A program made the position numbers and the translations under genes. From the NCBI RefSeq assembly GCF_025698545.1, contig NC_068569.1, forward strand, positions 12,648,001-12,712,000: 64,000 nucleotides of DNA, given 5' to 3'. Below, one piece after another: positions 1 to 11,628 of the stretch; the stretch's first letter is position 1; the number at the start of each line of letters is the position of its first letter. The notes under the pieces were generated by a model. It made no database searches. It was not told the origin of the DNA and saw nothing but the letters and a program-made list of their open reading frames with translations. This DNA comes from Gossypium raimondii (Eukaryota > Streptophyta > Magnoliopsida > Malvales > Malvaceae).

Positions 1-696
1 GTCCTCCAGTTTCTTATTGCCATTCTTGAGTCGGCCACCAGCATTGAAACAAAGGAGACCTGTTTAGGTGTTGCTTGTAACCTGTCTGCTGTGCTAGAAA
101 ATGCTAGACCTTTGGTATCTAACGGAACCGTGCACACTCTTTTGAAGCTATCTTCATTTAAAGAACTTTCAGAGAAAGCCCTTGCAGCACTAGGTCACTT
201 GGTGCTGACCTTGATGGGAAAAAAGGCTATGGAAGATAGTTCAATGGTACCAGAGAGCTTGATTGAGATTCTAACATGGGAGAACAAACCCAAATGTCAA
301 GAACTATCAGCCTACATTCTAATGATTTTAGCTCATCAAAGCTCCACTCAAAGGGATAAAATGTCAAAGGCAGGGATCGTCCCTGTGCTTCTTGAAGTGT
401 CATTATTAGGAAGCCCTTTGGCTCAAAAGAGAGCCATGAAATTGTTACAATGGTTCAAAGATGAAAGGCAAGCAAAGATGGGGCCTCATTCAGGACCACA
501 AACAGCAAGGATTGCAATTGGCTCACCTCTGCATCCAAGGGAGGCTCAAGAAGGAAAGAAAATGATGAAGAATTTGGTGAAGCAAAGTCTTCATAAGAAT
601 ATGGAAATGATCACCCGACGAGCCAATGCTGCCGGCGATTCTTCGAATCTCAAGTCTTTGGTCCTCAGCACAAGTTCTAAAAGCTTGCCTTACTAA
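1..696 (+). CDS. U-box/ARM-repeat E3 ubiquitin ligase, C-terminal part (5' end outside window)
   Basis: The frame is open from base 1 to a TAA at 694-696, giving 231 C-terminal residues with no start in the window. The sequence reads as armadillo-type helical repeats: Leu/Ala-rich stretches such as [18 protein letters not shown] and [13 protein letters not shown], then an [10 protein letters not shown] block and a repeat ending [13 protein letters not shown]-like. A basic tail ending SSSKSLPY-like follows, as in plant U-box proteins of the PUB6/7/45 type. In that family an N-terminal U-box recruits E2 enzymes and the ARM repeats bind substrates. The U-box itself lies upstream of this window, so the class rests on the ARM repeats and the tail. 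The gene is convergent with the plastid bL34 gene. An AATAAA-like stretch near 992-1002 could serve polyadenylation. Confidence 0.75.
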   Translation, partial: VLQFLIAILESATSIETKETCLGVACNLSAVLENARPLVSNGTVHTLLKLSSFKELSEKALAALGHLVLTLMGKKAMEDSSMVPESLIEILTWENKPKCQELSAYILMILAHQSSTQRDKMSKAGIVPVLLEVSLLGSPLAQKRAMKLLQWFKDERQAKMGPHSGPQTARIAIGSPLHPREAQEGKKMMKNLVKQSLHKNMEMITRRANAAGDSSNLKSLVLSTSSKSLPY

Positions 697-1487
697 AAAA
701 CCGTTTTATGTAATTCTTTTGCAAGGGCCTGTAATTATTGCAAATGATGGGAAAGAAGGATTTCCCAAAGTTAGATGGAAGAAATCAGCAACTTTGCGAG
801 AGAATGCAATGCTTCTGCAGTAATTAGCGTATACAACAACTGTATATGATCATCAATTCATGACCAACAAAAGTAACGAAAAAAATTCAAGAAATTGGGG
901 AAATACTGAAACTTTACCCTTGATGGCATGTAATTGAACACCTCAAGTTTTTTATTTTATCCTTTCCTGACATTGAGTTGTATAGTTGGAAATGAAATAA
1001 ATCACGGTAAATAACCCAAACAGAGTAATATCTTTATTGCTTGAATGAAATTAAATACAATATAGTACCCTAAACCATGTGCTACGAAGTTGCAAGGAAT
1101 GCATAAATTGTGCATTTTGCACAAATTTATTAGTAATTGGCATCTTTTTCCCCCCTTTCACTAATAGTTTTGCCTTAGGTATGTCCCTCGTTTCTGGCTT
1201 TCTGCTAATAAACTTGCCATTCAAAAGGCAGTCAGCAAAATGAGCTAATAAACCATTCAAAAATTAGATTTTAGGTCTACGACTAGGAAAAGAACATGCA
1301 AGAAAAACAGCCCAAAGCATATAACTTTGCAAAGAGGTTCATCAAATACAAGAACACTTAAACAAATAATGCCGAATTGAACCAACAAAAGCTGGATTGA
1401 TTAAGTTTTGCCTAAATTATCCTTTAGACATCATAGAAGAAAGGATCAGATTAACAGAATTCTGCAAACTGAAACAAAAGAAATAGT
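697..1487. other. Convergent 3' flanks
   Basis: This is 3' untranslated and spacer sequence between two convergent genes. Short open frames here have no recognisable composition or family signal. No repeat was noticed. Confidence 0.6.
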
Positions 1488-2046
1488 TTAGCGCTTCCCA
1501 CTGTTTGGATTAGATTTGGTGCAAAGGACCTTCCGACCCTTAGCACGGCGACGTTTCAATACAGCTCTTCCACTAGTGGTTCTCATTCTTCGACGGAACC
1601 CATGAGTTCGAGCCAAAGATTTCCGGGACCTATTCCTCTTTGTTTGACAAAGTGCAGCCTTCCCAGCCCTAACCACCAGGCCTCGCCTTTTCTCATTCCT
1701 AACCCCATTATTTGAACTAAAATCCATCCCCAATGATAACCCTACGTCCAAAATTGAAATTAAACGAAAAACATTAACACCCATTGAAGAAACACAGTGA
1801 ACATATAAAACGGGAAATTCTTTTACCTGAAAATGAAGAATGTAAAGAGAGAGAAGATGAGGAAGAAGAGAGAAAGGAGCAGTGAAGCAGGGAAGAGCAA
1901 GCTTTGGGATTGATCGCTGCATTGGAAGAGATGGAAATTCTTCTTCTTGAACCTGTCAAAAGATTGAGAGAAGCTGAAGGGATTTGGGTTCTTATGGATT
2001 GAGTAGTAAGCCATTGAGATGATGTTAGTACTGGCATCGAAGCCAT
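1488..2046 (-). CDS. RPL34: Plastid 50S ribosomal protein bL34 (two exons)
   Basis: Exons are 2046-1827 and 1741-1488; the 85-bp intron has GT at 1826-1825 and AG at 1743-1742. The 474-bp coding sequence gives 157 residues. Residues 1 to about 98 are a Ser/Thr/Arg-rich plastid transit peptide (MASMPVLTSSQW start). The mature part begins around AGKAALC (residues 99-105) and carries the bL34 signature, with TKRNRSRKSLARTHGFRRRM followed by a RRRAKGRK stretch. bL34 is a small basic protein of the large ribosomal subunit that binds 23S rRNA; this nuclear copy would act in chloroplast translation. The start at 2046 was chosen because it begins a typical transit peptide and keeps the phase-1 splice in frame. 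Splicing through the intron removes an apparent continuous frame that lacks a transit peptide. Confidence 0.93.
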
Positions 2047-4189
2047 TGTGTGTGCCACACCTATCTGTTGTCTCTCACTTACGTTCTTATCTACTACTCT
2101 CTCAGTGGTCAAGCTACACCTACAGGGGTAGAGAACTAGAGATGGAATGTGCTGATGGGATGGGTTTGAATTCAACTTCTTGGGAGCCCAATCTGGGGTT
2201 AACTTAACTAGACTGCAGGATATTGATCTTAGAAACCGTGAAAGTTTTCTTCAGTGAGCCCAAACCTCGTCGTCGTAGAAAAGTTTTCAGTTTCCCTAGA
2301 GCCTATGGGTTATGTCATTAGCCCATTTCATAATTACTTAGGTTTCCTATCTGCCACTGGAATTTGGAATCGGAACTTTTTAAAGTAAACCCGTCACAGC
2401 CCGGAATTTGATAACAGTTTTTATTTCTACTGATCTTAAGTAGTGGTGTTGAAATGGTAATTCAACCCAATATTATTAATAGAACAAATCAAAAATTTTA
2501 AATTGCTTAATCATTAATTAACTGAACTGAATTTTCTGCGATAATAGTTAATAAAGTCCAACTCATTTCGATTACTTCGGTGTTAAGATTTTGAGTTTTA
2601 GTTTTGTTATTTATTACATACCTTACGTTTTATTTGAACTTTTAGGGTAAATTATTGTTGTAGTCACTTAACTATTAGTAAATTTTTTCGTCATCTAATT
2701 ATTAACTTTTTTGTCACTTGTCGTTAAATGGTTAATGAAAAGATGATCTGTCGCTTTTATGGCATAATAACAACCTTAACCCTCAAACATTTATATACAT
2801 TGTGTCAATATAATTTTAAATTTTCTTTAAAAAATAGCTCTTAATGTTTACACATGACCTAATTTATCCTATTCTTACGTGAAAATATAATTTAATACAG
2901 GATGAGTAAATTAGAAATAAAAACAAATTTTTTATTAAATTAGATAATCCCAAATACATTGATTTTCTTATACTTTGAAGGTTGAGAACTTGATCTCTCT
3001 CAATGACAATAAACTAATTTTTGTAAAATTAGGAGCTAATTTTTAAAAAAATTTAAGACCAAATTGACATAGTATATGAATGTTTAAGTGTTAAAGTTGT
3101 TATTCGCTATTTTTAAAAAAAGTTGTTATTATGCTATTTTTAAAAGTGACACGTCATCTTCCTATTAGCCATTTAACAAAGTAACCGAAAAAGAAAATGT
3201 CGAATATTTGAGCAATCATTTTATAACTTTTCCTAGTTGGGTGACAAAAAAAAAACTTAATAATAATTGAGTAACTATTAATGTAGTTTATCCAAATTTT
3301 AATATATTTTTCTTTCACCCACTGACATATACAATTTGGATTTAAGCTTTTGGGTGAGTGAACTTTTATATACATAAGATTCTTATTATTTGTTATTAAT
3401 AATTTTGATTAAACAGTTAATTTCACGTTGGAATTAAATTAATTAATAATTGAAATTTTAAAATATTTAATTAAATTAACTCCAATTACCGGCTTATTAG
3501 TCAAATTATTTTAATTTAATTATTCAATGAACTATTCGGTTTTAACCTAACTTTGAATTGTTTTAAGGTTATAATTAAGTGTTTTTATTAAATGAATTTA
3601 GTCTTTCTCAATTAAAAAGAAAAAAAGGGAGAGCCAGCGAGGGGAGAGACCCTTTATCCAGAATAATTAAGTTGGGGTGCAAATCTTGTTGAACTTTGGC
3701 TCCAAATAGAGAGTTAGCCCGAATTGGGAGACTTGGTTAAAGTATCTAATCAGAAGTTATATATCTTCTTCATGGTGCAACCATCCTATTGTTGTCTTAC
3801 TCTCTCCTTTCATGACTTCAAAACAAAGTCATTCTATTTTAAGGCGTACATGATAACAGAAACAAAACAAAGCTTGTAGGAAATATTTGCCTTTCGGTAC
3901 ATGTCATATGGTTTTTGCAAGATTAATAAAACTCTCTTGTCTTCTTGGAAGCTTGCTTAGCTATGCATGTTTCTCAATGTTTCTTCTTTGGATGTCTCCG
4001 CCTTTTCCATAACTGTTTTTATACTGTTGTGAGTGACAATGGGTAGTTAAGAGTGTCGTTTTTTCTAATGCTAGCCTAGCTGTCTACTTTTTAGAAAGCT
4101 TGCTTACTCGTAACAGATTTATTTCCTTGTATTTCAATCTACTTGTCTTGTTGCTAGCATCATTACTTACGAAAATATTCATTAAGCAG
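2047..4189. other. Intergenic, AT-rich, containing a MITE
   Basis: This lies between the bL34 promoter side and the first lipase promoter, and no gene is supported. A foldback element occupies 2646-3293. The rest is AT-rich spacer. Confidence 0.6.
2646..3293. mobile_element. Foldback MITE with long terminal inverted repeats
   Basis: The left end reads GGTAAATTATTGTTGTAGTC and continues with phrases such as CACTTAACTATTAGTAAA and TTTTTTGTCAC. The reverse complement of the right end reads GGATAAACTACATTAATAGT followed by CTCAATTATT and TTTTGTCACCC, so the two arms are imperfect inverted repeats over at least 150 bp each. A second pair, about TTAAATGG...AAGATGA with AATAACAAC, lies further in. 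Flanks AACTTTTAG (2637-2645) and AAATTTTAA (3294-3302) agree at 7 of 9 positions, which fits a 9-bp Mutator-type target duplication. It has no coding capacity. Confidence 0.6.
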
Positions 4190-4197
4190 TATATATA
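4190..4197 (+). promoter_or_regulatory. TATA box of first lipase gene
   Basis: TATATATA lies 43 bp before the ATG at 4240. The position suits a core promoter with a very short 5' UTR. It is inferred from sequence and spacing only. Confidence 0.4.
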
Positions 4198-4239
4198 CTC
4201 AACATTCTTAAGAAGTGGTTCGGTGAGAAAAAGAAAGTG

Positions 4240-5545
4240 ATGGCTAGTAGCAGCATAGCAAAAAGATGGAAGCAGTTGAGCGGGCAGAACAATTGGGGAG
4301 AGCTTTTGGACCCTTTGGACATTGATCTTCGGCGTTACCTTACTCACTATGGAGAAATGGCTCAGGCTACCTATGACGCCTTCAACACCGAGAAGGCTTC
4401 CAAGTACGCTGGAAGCAGTTTGTATGGCAAGAAAGATTTCTTCTATAACGTCGGTTTGGAGAAAGGCAATCCTTACAAGTACCAAGTGACCAAATTCTTT
4501 TACGCCACATCTCAAATCCGAGTTCCGGAAGCGTTTTTAGTGAAGCCAATGTCGAGGGAAGCATGGAGCAAAGAATCAAACTGGATCGGGTATGTTGCCG
4601 TGGCCACAGATGAAGGCAAAGATGTTTTAGGAAGGAGGGATATTGCAATTGCTTGGAGAGGGACAGTGGAGACCCTGGAATGGATCGATGATGTTGAATT
4701 TAAATTGGTTTCGCCAGAGAAGATTTTTTGGTGATCCAAGTGATGCCAAGGTGCATGAGGGCTGGTACTCCATCTACATCTCGGAAGACCCACGTTCGCC
4801 TTATAACAAAACCAGTGCCAGAGACCAGGTGAACGCTACCGATGCCATAACAATGCTCCACTAGCATCGATATCTTGTTTCAATGGAAAATACTAAGGTT
4901 CGTCTCTGTTCTTGGCTATTGATATTTTAGGTTCTCAACGAGGTTATGAGGCTAGTGGAGCAATTCAAGAACGAGGAAACCAGCATCACAGTAACCGGCC
5001 ACAGCTTAGGTGCAGCTCTTGCAACTTTGAATGCCATTGACATAATTGCCAATGGATATAACAAGGCCAATAATCCGTCGGGAGAGGCCTCTCCTGTTAC
5101 AGCCTTTTTATTCGCTAGTCCTCGAGTTGGTGACTCAAACTTCAAGAAGAAATTCACAGGATACAGTGACCTTCGAGCGTTACGCGTCCGAAATGTTATA
5201 GATGCTGTTCCCAAATATCCTATGGTAGGGTACACGGATGTGGGGGAAGAATTGGATATCGACACCCGTAAATCAAAGTACTTGAGGAGCTCTGGGAACT
5301 GGTTAAATTGGCATGATTTGGAAGCCTATTTACATGGGGTGGCAGGAACGCAAGGGTGTAATGGAGGATTTAAGTTGGTGATTAGTCGTGATATAGCCCT
5401 CGTAAACAAATCCGTCAATGGATTAAAGGATGAATATTTGGTGCCAGTGTCATGGAGGATTGAGAAAAACAAAGGTATGGTCCAGCAGGAGGATGGCTCT
5501 TGGAAATTAATGGATCATCAGAGTCAAGACGAGGATAATACTTGA
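4240..5545 (+). pseudogene. Class II phospholipase A1 (DAD1-like lipase), frameshifted in exon 1
   Basis: The family cleaves sn-1 acyl chains of glycerolipids; class II members lack a plastid transit peptide and are thought cytosolic. Exons are 4240-4828 and 4931-5545, with GT at 4829 and AG at 4929-4930. The protein would be about 400 aa, normal for the family: N-terminus MASSSIAKRWKQLSG, the lid-region motif [13 protein letters not shown] with IAWRGT, the nucleophile elbow TGHSLG (Ser codon near 5002), a probable Asp in [10 protein letters not shown] and His in [12 protein letters not shown], and a tail [12 protein letters not shown]. Exon 1 breaks at a run of six T (4724-4729): the natural frame meets TGA at 4732-4734, while the downstream frame resumes [12 protein letters not shown]. 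One surplus T explains this. All else is intact, so the break is recent, or an assembly error. ATG 4240 is preferred over the GTG just before it. Confidence 0.85.
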
Positions 5546-6800
5546 ACATCTCTCCATGGTTTGATAAACAATCTTTATGTTTTGTTCAAGATTTTAAAAT
5601 AAAAACACTAATCCGAATTTTATTTACTTTAAAAATAATTTAAATTCAAATCATTACTATATTAAAAAATGACATTTTTAAAAAATAATCTTAAATTCAA
5701 GCCTTTTATCGATTTTAATATAATAGTATAATTTACTTTTAAAAATAATTTTCCAACAGAGCTAACATCCATTTGACTTCTACCACTAATTCAATTAATG
5801 ATTTTAAATATTGTATAGATAAATAAATTGCTATATGGTTCCATTTACGGTATTGGGTAAAAATCTATATGGTAGTGGACTAAGAAAATTAATTCATATA
5901 GTTTATTTAAATAACTGAATAAGTTTTTATGTTAATACTAGTTCCTAACCTCATATGCATTACATATTATTTCAATTGTATTAGTAATGATGATTAAAAA
6001 TAATTATTAAAATTTAACTTTCTCTTCAAAATAAATCTACAAAATGTTTTCCACATGTACCAAACAAATAATGGAGACATAAAAGAACAGTTTTAAGAGT
6101 GTTTACTTCACATTGTATAAACAACATAAAATACAAGTAGAAAAAGATATTATATTATCTTCGTCAATAATAAAAATAATCTTTAATTTTTTTGTGCTAT
6201 TGTAATTTGAATACAATTCAATATTGTCTCTTCAAAGAACCATTGTTATATATATATATATATAATTTATTAATGCTAACAACTTCTCATTTTTTATCGA
6301 TAATTTTTCTTAGATGTTAATTGATCAAATATGTCTAATTACATAATGTTGTTTATAGTGCTAAACTTAAAATTTTAATTGGTATATAACTCTAAATTAA
6401 TTAAATAATAATTAAGATGCTTAGAATTTTGTTCAAGTAATTACTCTATTTTACATTAATAAAATTGCACTCCTTTTTACGTCAAATATTTTAGTTATAA
6501 TTATAATTATCTTAATTTTTTCCTATTTTCTATAGGCTTTTATTTAAGTAATAACTTTATTTTAAAATTAACATAATTATTTTAATTAATAATTGTAAAT
6601 TCAATTATAATTATCACAAATTATATTTATTTATAATTATTTTTTAATTGTATAATCATCACAATTTCTATTTTACTTTAAATTTTTAACTAATAATTCT
6701 AAATTAAATATTATAATTATTTTTAAATATTAGTTTAGTAATACGACAAAAAAAATAAAAGATATTCTCCCAAGTTCAAAAGTTTCAAAAGTCATGTTTT
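5546..6800. other. AT-rich intergenic spacer
   Basis: Very AT-rich, with no coding signal. It has long A/T tracts, a (TA) run near 6250-6264 and no clear repeat ends. Confidence 0.6.
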
Positions 6801-6873
6801 TATATATATTATAGATCATAGATAGATAAGAATCAACACCAGTAAGTCAAACTACTTGAAGCAGAATTTTATT

Positions 6874-7164
6874 ATGATCAGTAGTGTTGGCGACACAGAT
6901 TCCACGTCCATCCCTCCTAAGCATTTGCCTGCAGAATATTTAGATGAAAACATCCAGGTTGAAGAAGAACTGGAAATTTTTGCCGCCACGAAAGGATATA
7001 AGCGTAGAAACTACACGGAAGAAGAAGAAGAGCTGGAAATTGGCGCCACCATCCTAGGATTTATGGATGAGCTTATGGAGAACTTGGGTGAACTTTTCGT
7101 TGCTCATAGTTTGGATAATTACGGTCGAAACTATTTTTCTTTTGAGTTCGACGTTTTATTTTAA
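6874..7164 (+). CDS. Small acidic ORF of unknown function
   Basis: An ATG-initiated frame of 96 residues, MISSVGDTDSTSIPP through FDVLF. I do not recognise it. It contains two related acidic segments, VEEELEIFAATKGY and EEEELEIGATILGF, an internal duplication about 30 residues apart. A TATATATA-like box at about 6801 lies 73 bp upstream, a plausible promoter spacing. It stands immediately before a retroelement-like block, so it could also be captured or spurious. Codon use is less AT-extreme than the flanks, which weakly supports coding. Confidence 0.3.
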   Translation: MISSVGDTDSTSIPPKHLPAEYLDENIQVEEELEIFAATKGYKRRNYTEEEEELEIGATILGFMDELMENLGELFVAHSLDNYGRNYFSFEFDVLF

Positions 7165-7189
7165 AAAATGAAAATGAAGTCATCATCAA

Positions 7190-9156
7190 TCACTTTCGGG
7201 AGGTGTGATCGAGTTATTTCAAAATTTGATCGTTTTAATAAGAGATGTAATTTGCTAAAATAATATTTTTTGGTCTACAAAATCTAGAAAATAAATTCGG
7301 GAGTCGGTTACGCACGAGAAAAGATTAGCACCCTTGTTATGCCCAAAATTGGTACCTAATAATTACTTCATGTATTTAGTGTTGAAAAATTGAAATTTTG
7401 AAAAGAGTTTAAAACACAATCCCACTTAGCATAATATTATTTTTAATCAAAATGTACGGAAAAGGGGCCTTTTATCTCAAGGTAACAAAAGGTCACATCC
7501 CGTAAGTTAGGACACGACAACTCGAACCCTCGAAAATAAGCTTGTTTTTTTTTATTTTACTATTTAATTAAATCTCATGTATTTTAATTTTAAAAGGATA
7601 TTCGGTCATTTAGGTTCAACGAGAAAGTCGAACCCTATAAGTTAAGGCATGACTTCTCGAATATCTAAATATGGAACATTGCCTTATTTTTAAAAATTTC
7701 CCCCTCTTTTGAATAATAACAAATGTAATATTTAAAACGATTTGTATTTATCTTATTTGGATACAATACATCAATGAATAAATATATCTAAACCTAATAT
7801 GTAGTATAGTGACAAATGGAATAATATATAATAACTATGTGGGTAGAATGTTAGAATAAATAAATAGAGGAATACTATAATAATACTAACGTAATCATAA
7901 TAATATTAATAATCAGATCATACTGATACTAAAACAAATAAGATAAAATGAAAATGCATAATTTAAAAGAGATAAATAAACGTGACATGAAAACATCAAA
8001 AATAATAAAGTAATAAGTACAAAAATAAAAATAAAAATAAAAAACAACCACAATAACAATGCACAAATAAAAGAGTATGGATAATCTTTTCTTTTAAGTG
8101 TAAAAAAGATAAAGATAACTAAATAATAAATAAATTTTTTTATAGAAAGGTTGAAATATAAAGGATGAAATAGAAGTTTAAATGAAATCAAAAGGAGAAG
8201 TCAGAATAAATTGAATAATACAGATTAAATTGGAAACATAACAAAATTATCTATAGAAATCATAAATTAGAAAAAGGCACAAACGGATTGGATTAAAATA
8301 GGATGAAATATATAGGGACTTAAAAGGAAATTATCCCAACTCAGGACACGCATCCTTTCTGCAGGAGATCAGCAAACTGAGGACTTAAATGAAAGTGGGA
8401 CAAAATTGAATGGAAAATTTTAAAAAGAGAAAATATAGAGAAATTAGGACTAATTTAAGATAACTAAAAAAGCAAAAGGATTAAAGACATAAATAGACCC
8501 CCTAAAAAGTACACGGATCCTAGAACGGATCAGGTTGGGTCATCGGGTTGGCTGAAACGACGTCGTTTCAAGTGTCCCTCTTTTAAAATGGTCTAAGGAC
8601 CAAAATAAAAATAAAATAAAATTAGGTGGCGAAATCAAAAAATAAATAAAATAAAATAGGACTAGATTGAAACAGACCGCAAAAGTGGAAGAACCAAAGG
8701 CACAATTAGGTCATTTTTCAAAAACACGTGGATCCTGTCAAAGGATCGGGTCAGATTTAAGTTTTGGCCCCTAAACGACATCGTTTTGGGACCTTCTGGA
8801 CTCCTCTGAAACGACGTCGTTTAACAAAAAAATCATTTTACACATACTTTAAAAAAAAACATTTTCTCTGTTTTTTCTCGCTGGGTCGTTGCTGCTGGTC
8901 GCCGACGACGGTGACCACTGTCTATGGTGGCCGAAAAATCACCTAAAAACCTATTTTAACCCCTTTTTCGCATAGAACCCGATTCATAATCGAAAAATCT
9001 CAAACCGAAGCCCAAAACTCCCAAAAAGGGAGAAAACCTTTCGGTTCTTAGCATCCTCCGCCGTGACCTCGGCCGAATCCCCAGGCATCCGACAGCCTTC
9101 GGACCGGAAAAGTTAACGTTGGTGGTGGGAAGACCAAGCGGCAAGTAAAAAAGTCC

Positions 9157-9198
<42 letters not shown>

Positions 9199-9721
9199 AT
9201 TTTTGCTTTCGAATTAAAAATAAATAAAAGAAAAAAATTGACCTTAAGGATTAGAATCTGATTTCTATCTTTTGGATTGCTTTTTCGTATTTTTTTCGTG
9301 TGTAAAAAAAACTACAATATGGTTATGGCTTTTATAACCATAGATTACATTGTTTATTATTTTTTTGCTATTGTTTCTATTGTTTCTGCTTTCGTTTTTG
9401 TTGTCCTTGTTTTTGTCTTTTTTCATCATTTTGTAGGTATCCTTGGAGAGTCAACGACGGGGCAAAAAGCCTGCCCTTGCCATTTTGGTGAAACGGCGGC
9501 AAAGGCACGTCAGGCCTCGAGTGGCGTGCCTATTCATGTGGAGAGCAACAGCGCTGAGGATTTTAGGGTTTTTTTATTGAAAACTTTGTTTAGGTTATTA
9601 GGCTTGGGTCATTAGGATTTTTTTTTTTGGGGCTTCTAATTTTGCAATTGGATAGTAACAGATTTTATTATTTTATTTTTGGTTTGTTTTTGTTGGGTCC
9701 GGGCTAAATTGACCTATTACA
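7190..9721. repeat. LTR-retrotransposon-derived block (ends partly unresolved)
   Basis: The block differs in composition from its flanks. It has LTR/UTR-like phrases (GGGAGTCGGTTACGCACGAG, GATTAGCACCCTTGTTATGC) and internally repeated phrases around 7480-7520 and 7615-7660 (CTCGAACCCT, GTTAGGACACGACA-like). Palindromic AAACGACGTCGTTT-type motifs lie near 8558, 8775 and 8810. There are GC-rich stretches at 8885-9140 and 9440-9540. It ends at 9717-9721 in TTACA, after GGGTCCGGGCTAAATTGACC, a typical LTR terminus, and directly abuts lipase coding sequence. The left end could not be fixed. No open reverse transcriptase or integrase frame is present, so it is a solo LTR or a non-autonomous remnant. 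Confidence 0.5.
9161..9190. repeat. (AT)15 microsatellite
   Basis: An uninterrupted AT dinucleotide run inside the retroelement-like block. Confidence 0.9.
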
Positions 9722-9917
9722 TTTACTTGCATGGAGTTACAGGCGTCCAGGAAGATGGGTTTTATCTGGATTAAGATCATGATATTGCACTAGTAAACAA
9801 GCATTTAGATTGCTGAAAGAAGATTACAAAATTCCTGGTCAATGGTAAAGAAATGAGAATCGAAAATATATGGTTCAAATGGACAATGGACACTGGAAGT
9901 TTGTTGATCATTCGTAA
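9722..9917 (+). pseudogene. C-terminal relic of a third class II phospholipase A1 gene
   Basis: Translation in pieces gives YLHGVTG, then DHDIALVNKHLD, then KEDYKIPGQW, then RNENRKYMVQMDNGHWKFVDH and a stop at 9915-9917. Each block aligns in order with the C-termini of the lipase genes at 4.2-5.5 kb and 11.6-12.9 kb ([36 protein letters not shown]). Two in-frame stops and a one-base frame change near the LVNKHLD block show it is dead. It begins exactly at the right border of the retroelement-like block. No matching N-terminal part was found left of that block, so the rest was deleted or never copied. Confidence 0.85.
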
Positions 9918-11501
9918 ATCGTAATCATGGATCAACATACAATGTGCTCTCAAATTGCTTGACCGCAATCAGAGATCGCCCTTCATCATTATGGATTACT
10001 AATAATTCAATTCATAAACAATTGTACGTATAAATGTGTGTTACATATATACCAATTTTAATAAATCTTGTATCGCATTCTGAATGTTGCTCGGGTTTCC
10101 TTGTTTCTTTCTATTCCATAGCCTCATTCATCTTTTATTTTCTGTTCTCTTTATTATTATTATTATTATTATTAAAATAAAACTAATTTTACGCGCTTAA
10201 TATTGTTAACTATTGGATTTGGTTTTAAATTCTAAAAAAATAAAATTACATTCTTAAAAATAGAAGTATAAGAATTGAATTCAAAATTTGCGAGAAAAGA
10301 AGGATGTATCTCATATTTTAAGTTATTTTATATTACTAAAAGAATTTCATTAATGGAAATGAAATAATTGTTCAAATATGGAAAATGAAGATACACGATT
10401 TTATTTTGCTTTTCGTTATCCTTTACACGTTTATTTTAGATAAAAAAATGTGACATTTGAGAAATAAGATAAGGATATAATTGCCATATACAATTGATTC
10501 TATATATAATACAAATTTGAGAATCTTAAAAAAGAGTAAGGAGACGAAGGGAAGGGGCCCACTTTGTCTCTATCGCCACTTAGCCAGAATATATAATAAA
10601 CGTGTAGAAGCACCGGCCTGATATATACCAGAAATAAAGGAAGCAATGCCCACCTTATTATTAATTACGTATGATTAAAGCAGAAAGCAAAATATGAAGA
10701 AAGGTTTGTTCATCAAACCCACAATATCCATTCATTTCATTTTCAGGGTGAGGAGATTGAGTAAAGACATGCTTCACTCTAACATCCACACTCAACAAAA
10801 AGGAAGCAACATAACGTGTATGAGATAAAATCATAATTAGATGTTTTCATTCTAAATTCAATTGATCTGTTTAATATGTGTGAGGCCGATCATTTCACCT
10901 TGGAGGAGATCTTTGTTAAACGTCTTTTTCTTTTTTCAATTCAGAATTAATTACTTAAAAACATCTCAAAGAAATTACAGATTTTGTATTTAAAAGAAAC
11001 TAATAAATTTATAATCGATCAAACTTAAGAAACAAGTTAACCTGTCTGCCTGATGCCTATACATTTCTTTTTCAAGAGGAATTCACGACTTCTCTGTTTT
11101 TAATCAGTCGTGTGCATAGTATTTTACGAAGTAATATTGCAATGAGATATACTCAGCTATTCGTGATTAATATTTTTTTTCTAAAAATAGAGGAATAGGA
11201 GGATTATATCCGATTGTTTTACTTGAAACTATGAGTTTTGTTTATGCAAGATGATCAATGCTAACCAATTATATTATGCAAAATTTTGCTTTCACGAAAT
11301 AGGAACAAGTATAATAATGGGAAGTGTGTGGCATGGGGCAAAAGAGTTTTATTATTATTTGACCATGTCTAACATGTAGTGCTCAACCATCGTTTCCATG
11401 TTGACAAAAGATAATAGAAACTACTAGTCTTGAAAGTTGAAAACTTAAGCACCAAAAATTCGAAAGTGACACGAAGCGCATGATATTGAGAACCAGGTCA
11501 C
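9918..11501. other. Intergenic spacer before the intact lipase gene
   Basis: AT-rich, with a short (ATT) run near 10154-10173. No coding signal or clear repeat ends. Confidence 0.55.
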
Positions 11502-11510
11502 TATATAAAT
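11502..11510 (+). promoter_or_regulatory. TATA box of intact lipase gene
   Basis: TATATAAAT lies 117 bp before the ATG at 11628. It would place transcription start near 11535, upstream of the duplicated 39-bp leader repeat. Confidence 0.45.
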
Positions 11511-11550
11511 AGGCTGTAATAAGAAATAATTAAGAGCTCAACCTTTTAGA

Positions 11551-11628
11551 TTGTTTTGGCAGACAAAAGGGGAAAAAAATTGTTTTTGATTGTTTTGGCA
11601 GACAAAAGGGGAAAAAAATTGTTTTTGA
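11551..11628 (+). repeat. Perfect 39-bp tandem duplication in the lipase leader
   Basis: Two identical 39-bp units (11551-11589 and 11590-11628), each starting TTGTTTTGGCAGACAAAAGG. The last base of unit 2 is the A of the lipase ATG. Thirty-nine is 13 codons and neither unit has a stop in the lipase frame, so the frame is open upstream without an ATG. The same site in unit 1 reads TTG instead of ATG. Confidence 0.9.

Noticed and set aside
1742-1922. Single-exon reading of bL34 through the intron
   Set aside because: It lacks a transit peptide. Splicing restores the conserved GLSLGMDFSSN junction in phase.
11556-11627. Upstream in-frame extension of the intact lipase
   Set aside because: It has no ATG, comes from the duplicated leader, and the family N-terminus begins at MGSIAERW.
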